The notes under the pieces are model-generated. The model made no database searches. It saw nothing but the letters and a program-made list of their open reading frames with translations, and was not told the DNA's origin. From CAYLZO01 sp964387775 (GTDB taxonomy: Bacteria > Chloroflexota > Anaerolineae > JAAYZQ01), in assembly GCA_964387775.1 (NCBI GenBank), contig CAYLZO010000069.1:1-21186 (forward strand): 21,186 bases of DNA, in the 5' to 3' direction. This document shows, one piece after another, positions 21,161 through 21,186 of the stretch; the stretch's first letter is position 1; every line of letters begins with the position of its first letter. Made by a program: the position numbers and the translations under genes.

Positions 21161-21186
21161 TATCATCTCCTGACTGGCAGGAGTTG

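Overview
The window carries a large, almost entirely minus-strand gas-vesicle (gvp) gene cluster with a sensor/regulator cassette upstream of it. High GC content, many GTG starts, frequent 4-8 nt gene overlaps and short dispersed repeats that read in frame through genes suggest a Chloroflexota-like bacterium. That is an inference: no rRNA or other phylogenetic marker is present. A run of exactly 100 N (2827-2926) marks a scaffold gap of unknown size, so this is a draft or metagenome assembly.

Layout in the direction of transcription (right to left): (1) a pentapeptide-repeat protein (21160-20720); (2) a signalling cassette made of a hybrid histidine kinase REC-GAF-PAS-GAF-PAS-PAS-HisKA-HATPase (20601-17344), a single-domain response regulator (17303-16875) and an OmpR/PhoB-type regulator (16900-16142); (3) a gvpA promoter region with 11-bp-spaced direct repeats (16093-16028); (4) the shell genes, two gvpA copies (15976-15761 and 15710-15501) followed by a long GvpC-like repeat protein ending in a helix-hairpin-helix domain (15379-13814); (5) an unknown 260-aa protein, gvpN, a GvpV-like coiled-coil protein, a small basic protein, an Hsp20/GvpH-like chaperone and an unknown HEXXH protein (13535-9426); (6) gvpF, gvpG, gvpO, a TPR-like protein, a Cys-containing small protein and gvpJ (9382-6910); (7) a chaperone/unfoldase block: a stand-alone six-motif DnaJ-type zinc protein, a Cdc48-type double AAA+ ATPase and a GvpF fused to a J domain (6913-3316); (8) an N-terminally extended GvpF interrupted by the gap, a GvpM/S-like GvpA paralog, another GvpF and gvpK (3304-378). 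A plus-strand gene fragment at 2-181 converges on gvpK.

Reading of the system: GvpA forms the gas-vesicle wall. The GvpC-like protein probably sits on its outer face. GvpN, GvpF/L, GvpG, GvpJ, GvpK and GvpO are known assembly factors. The unusual part is the amount of proteostasis machinery built into the cluster: Hsp20, a J domain carried by GvpF, the DnaJ zinc finger as a separate protein, a Cdc48 unfoldase and a possible HEXXH peptidase. This suggests a dedicated fold/unfold/turnover pathway for the very hydrophobic GvpA family. The adjacent two-component genes and the tandem repeats upstream of gvpA suggest that flotation is under phosphorelay control.
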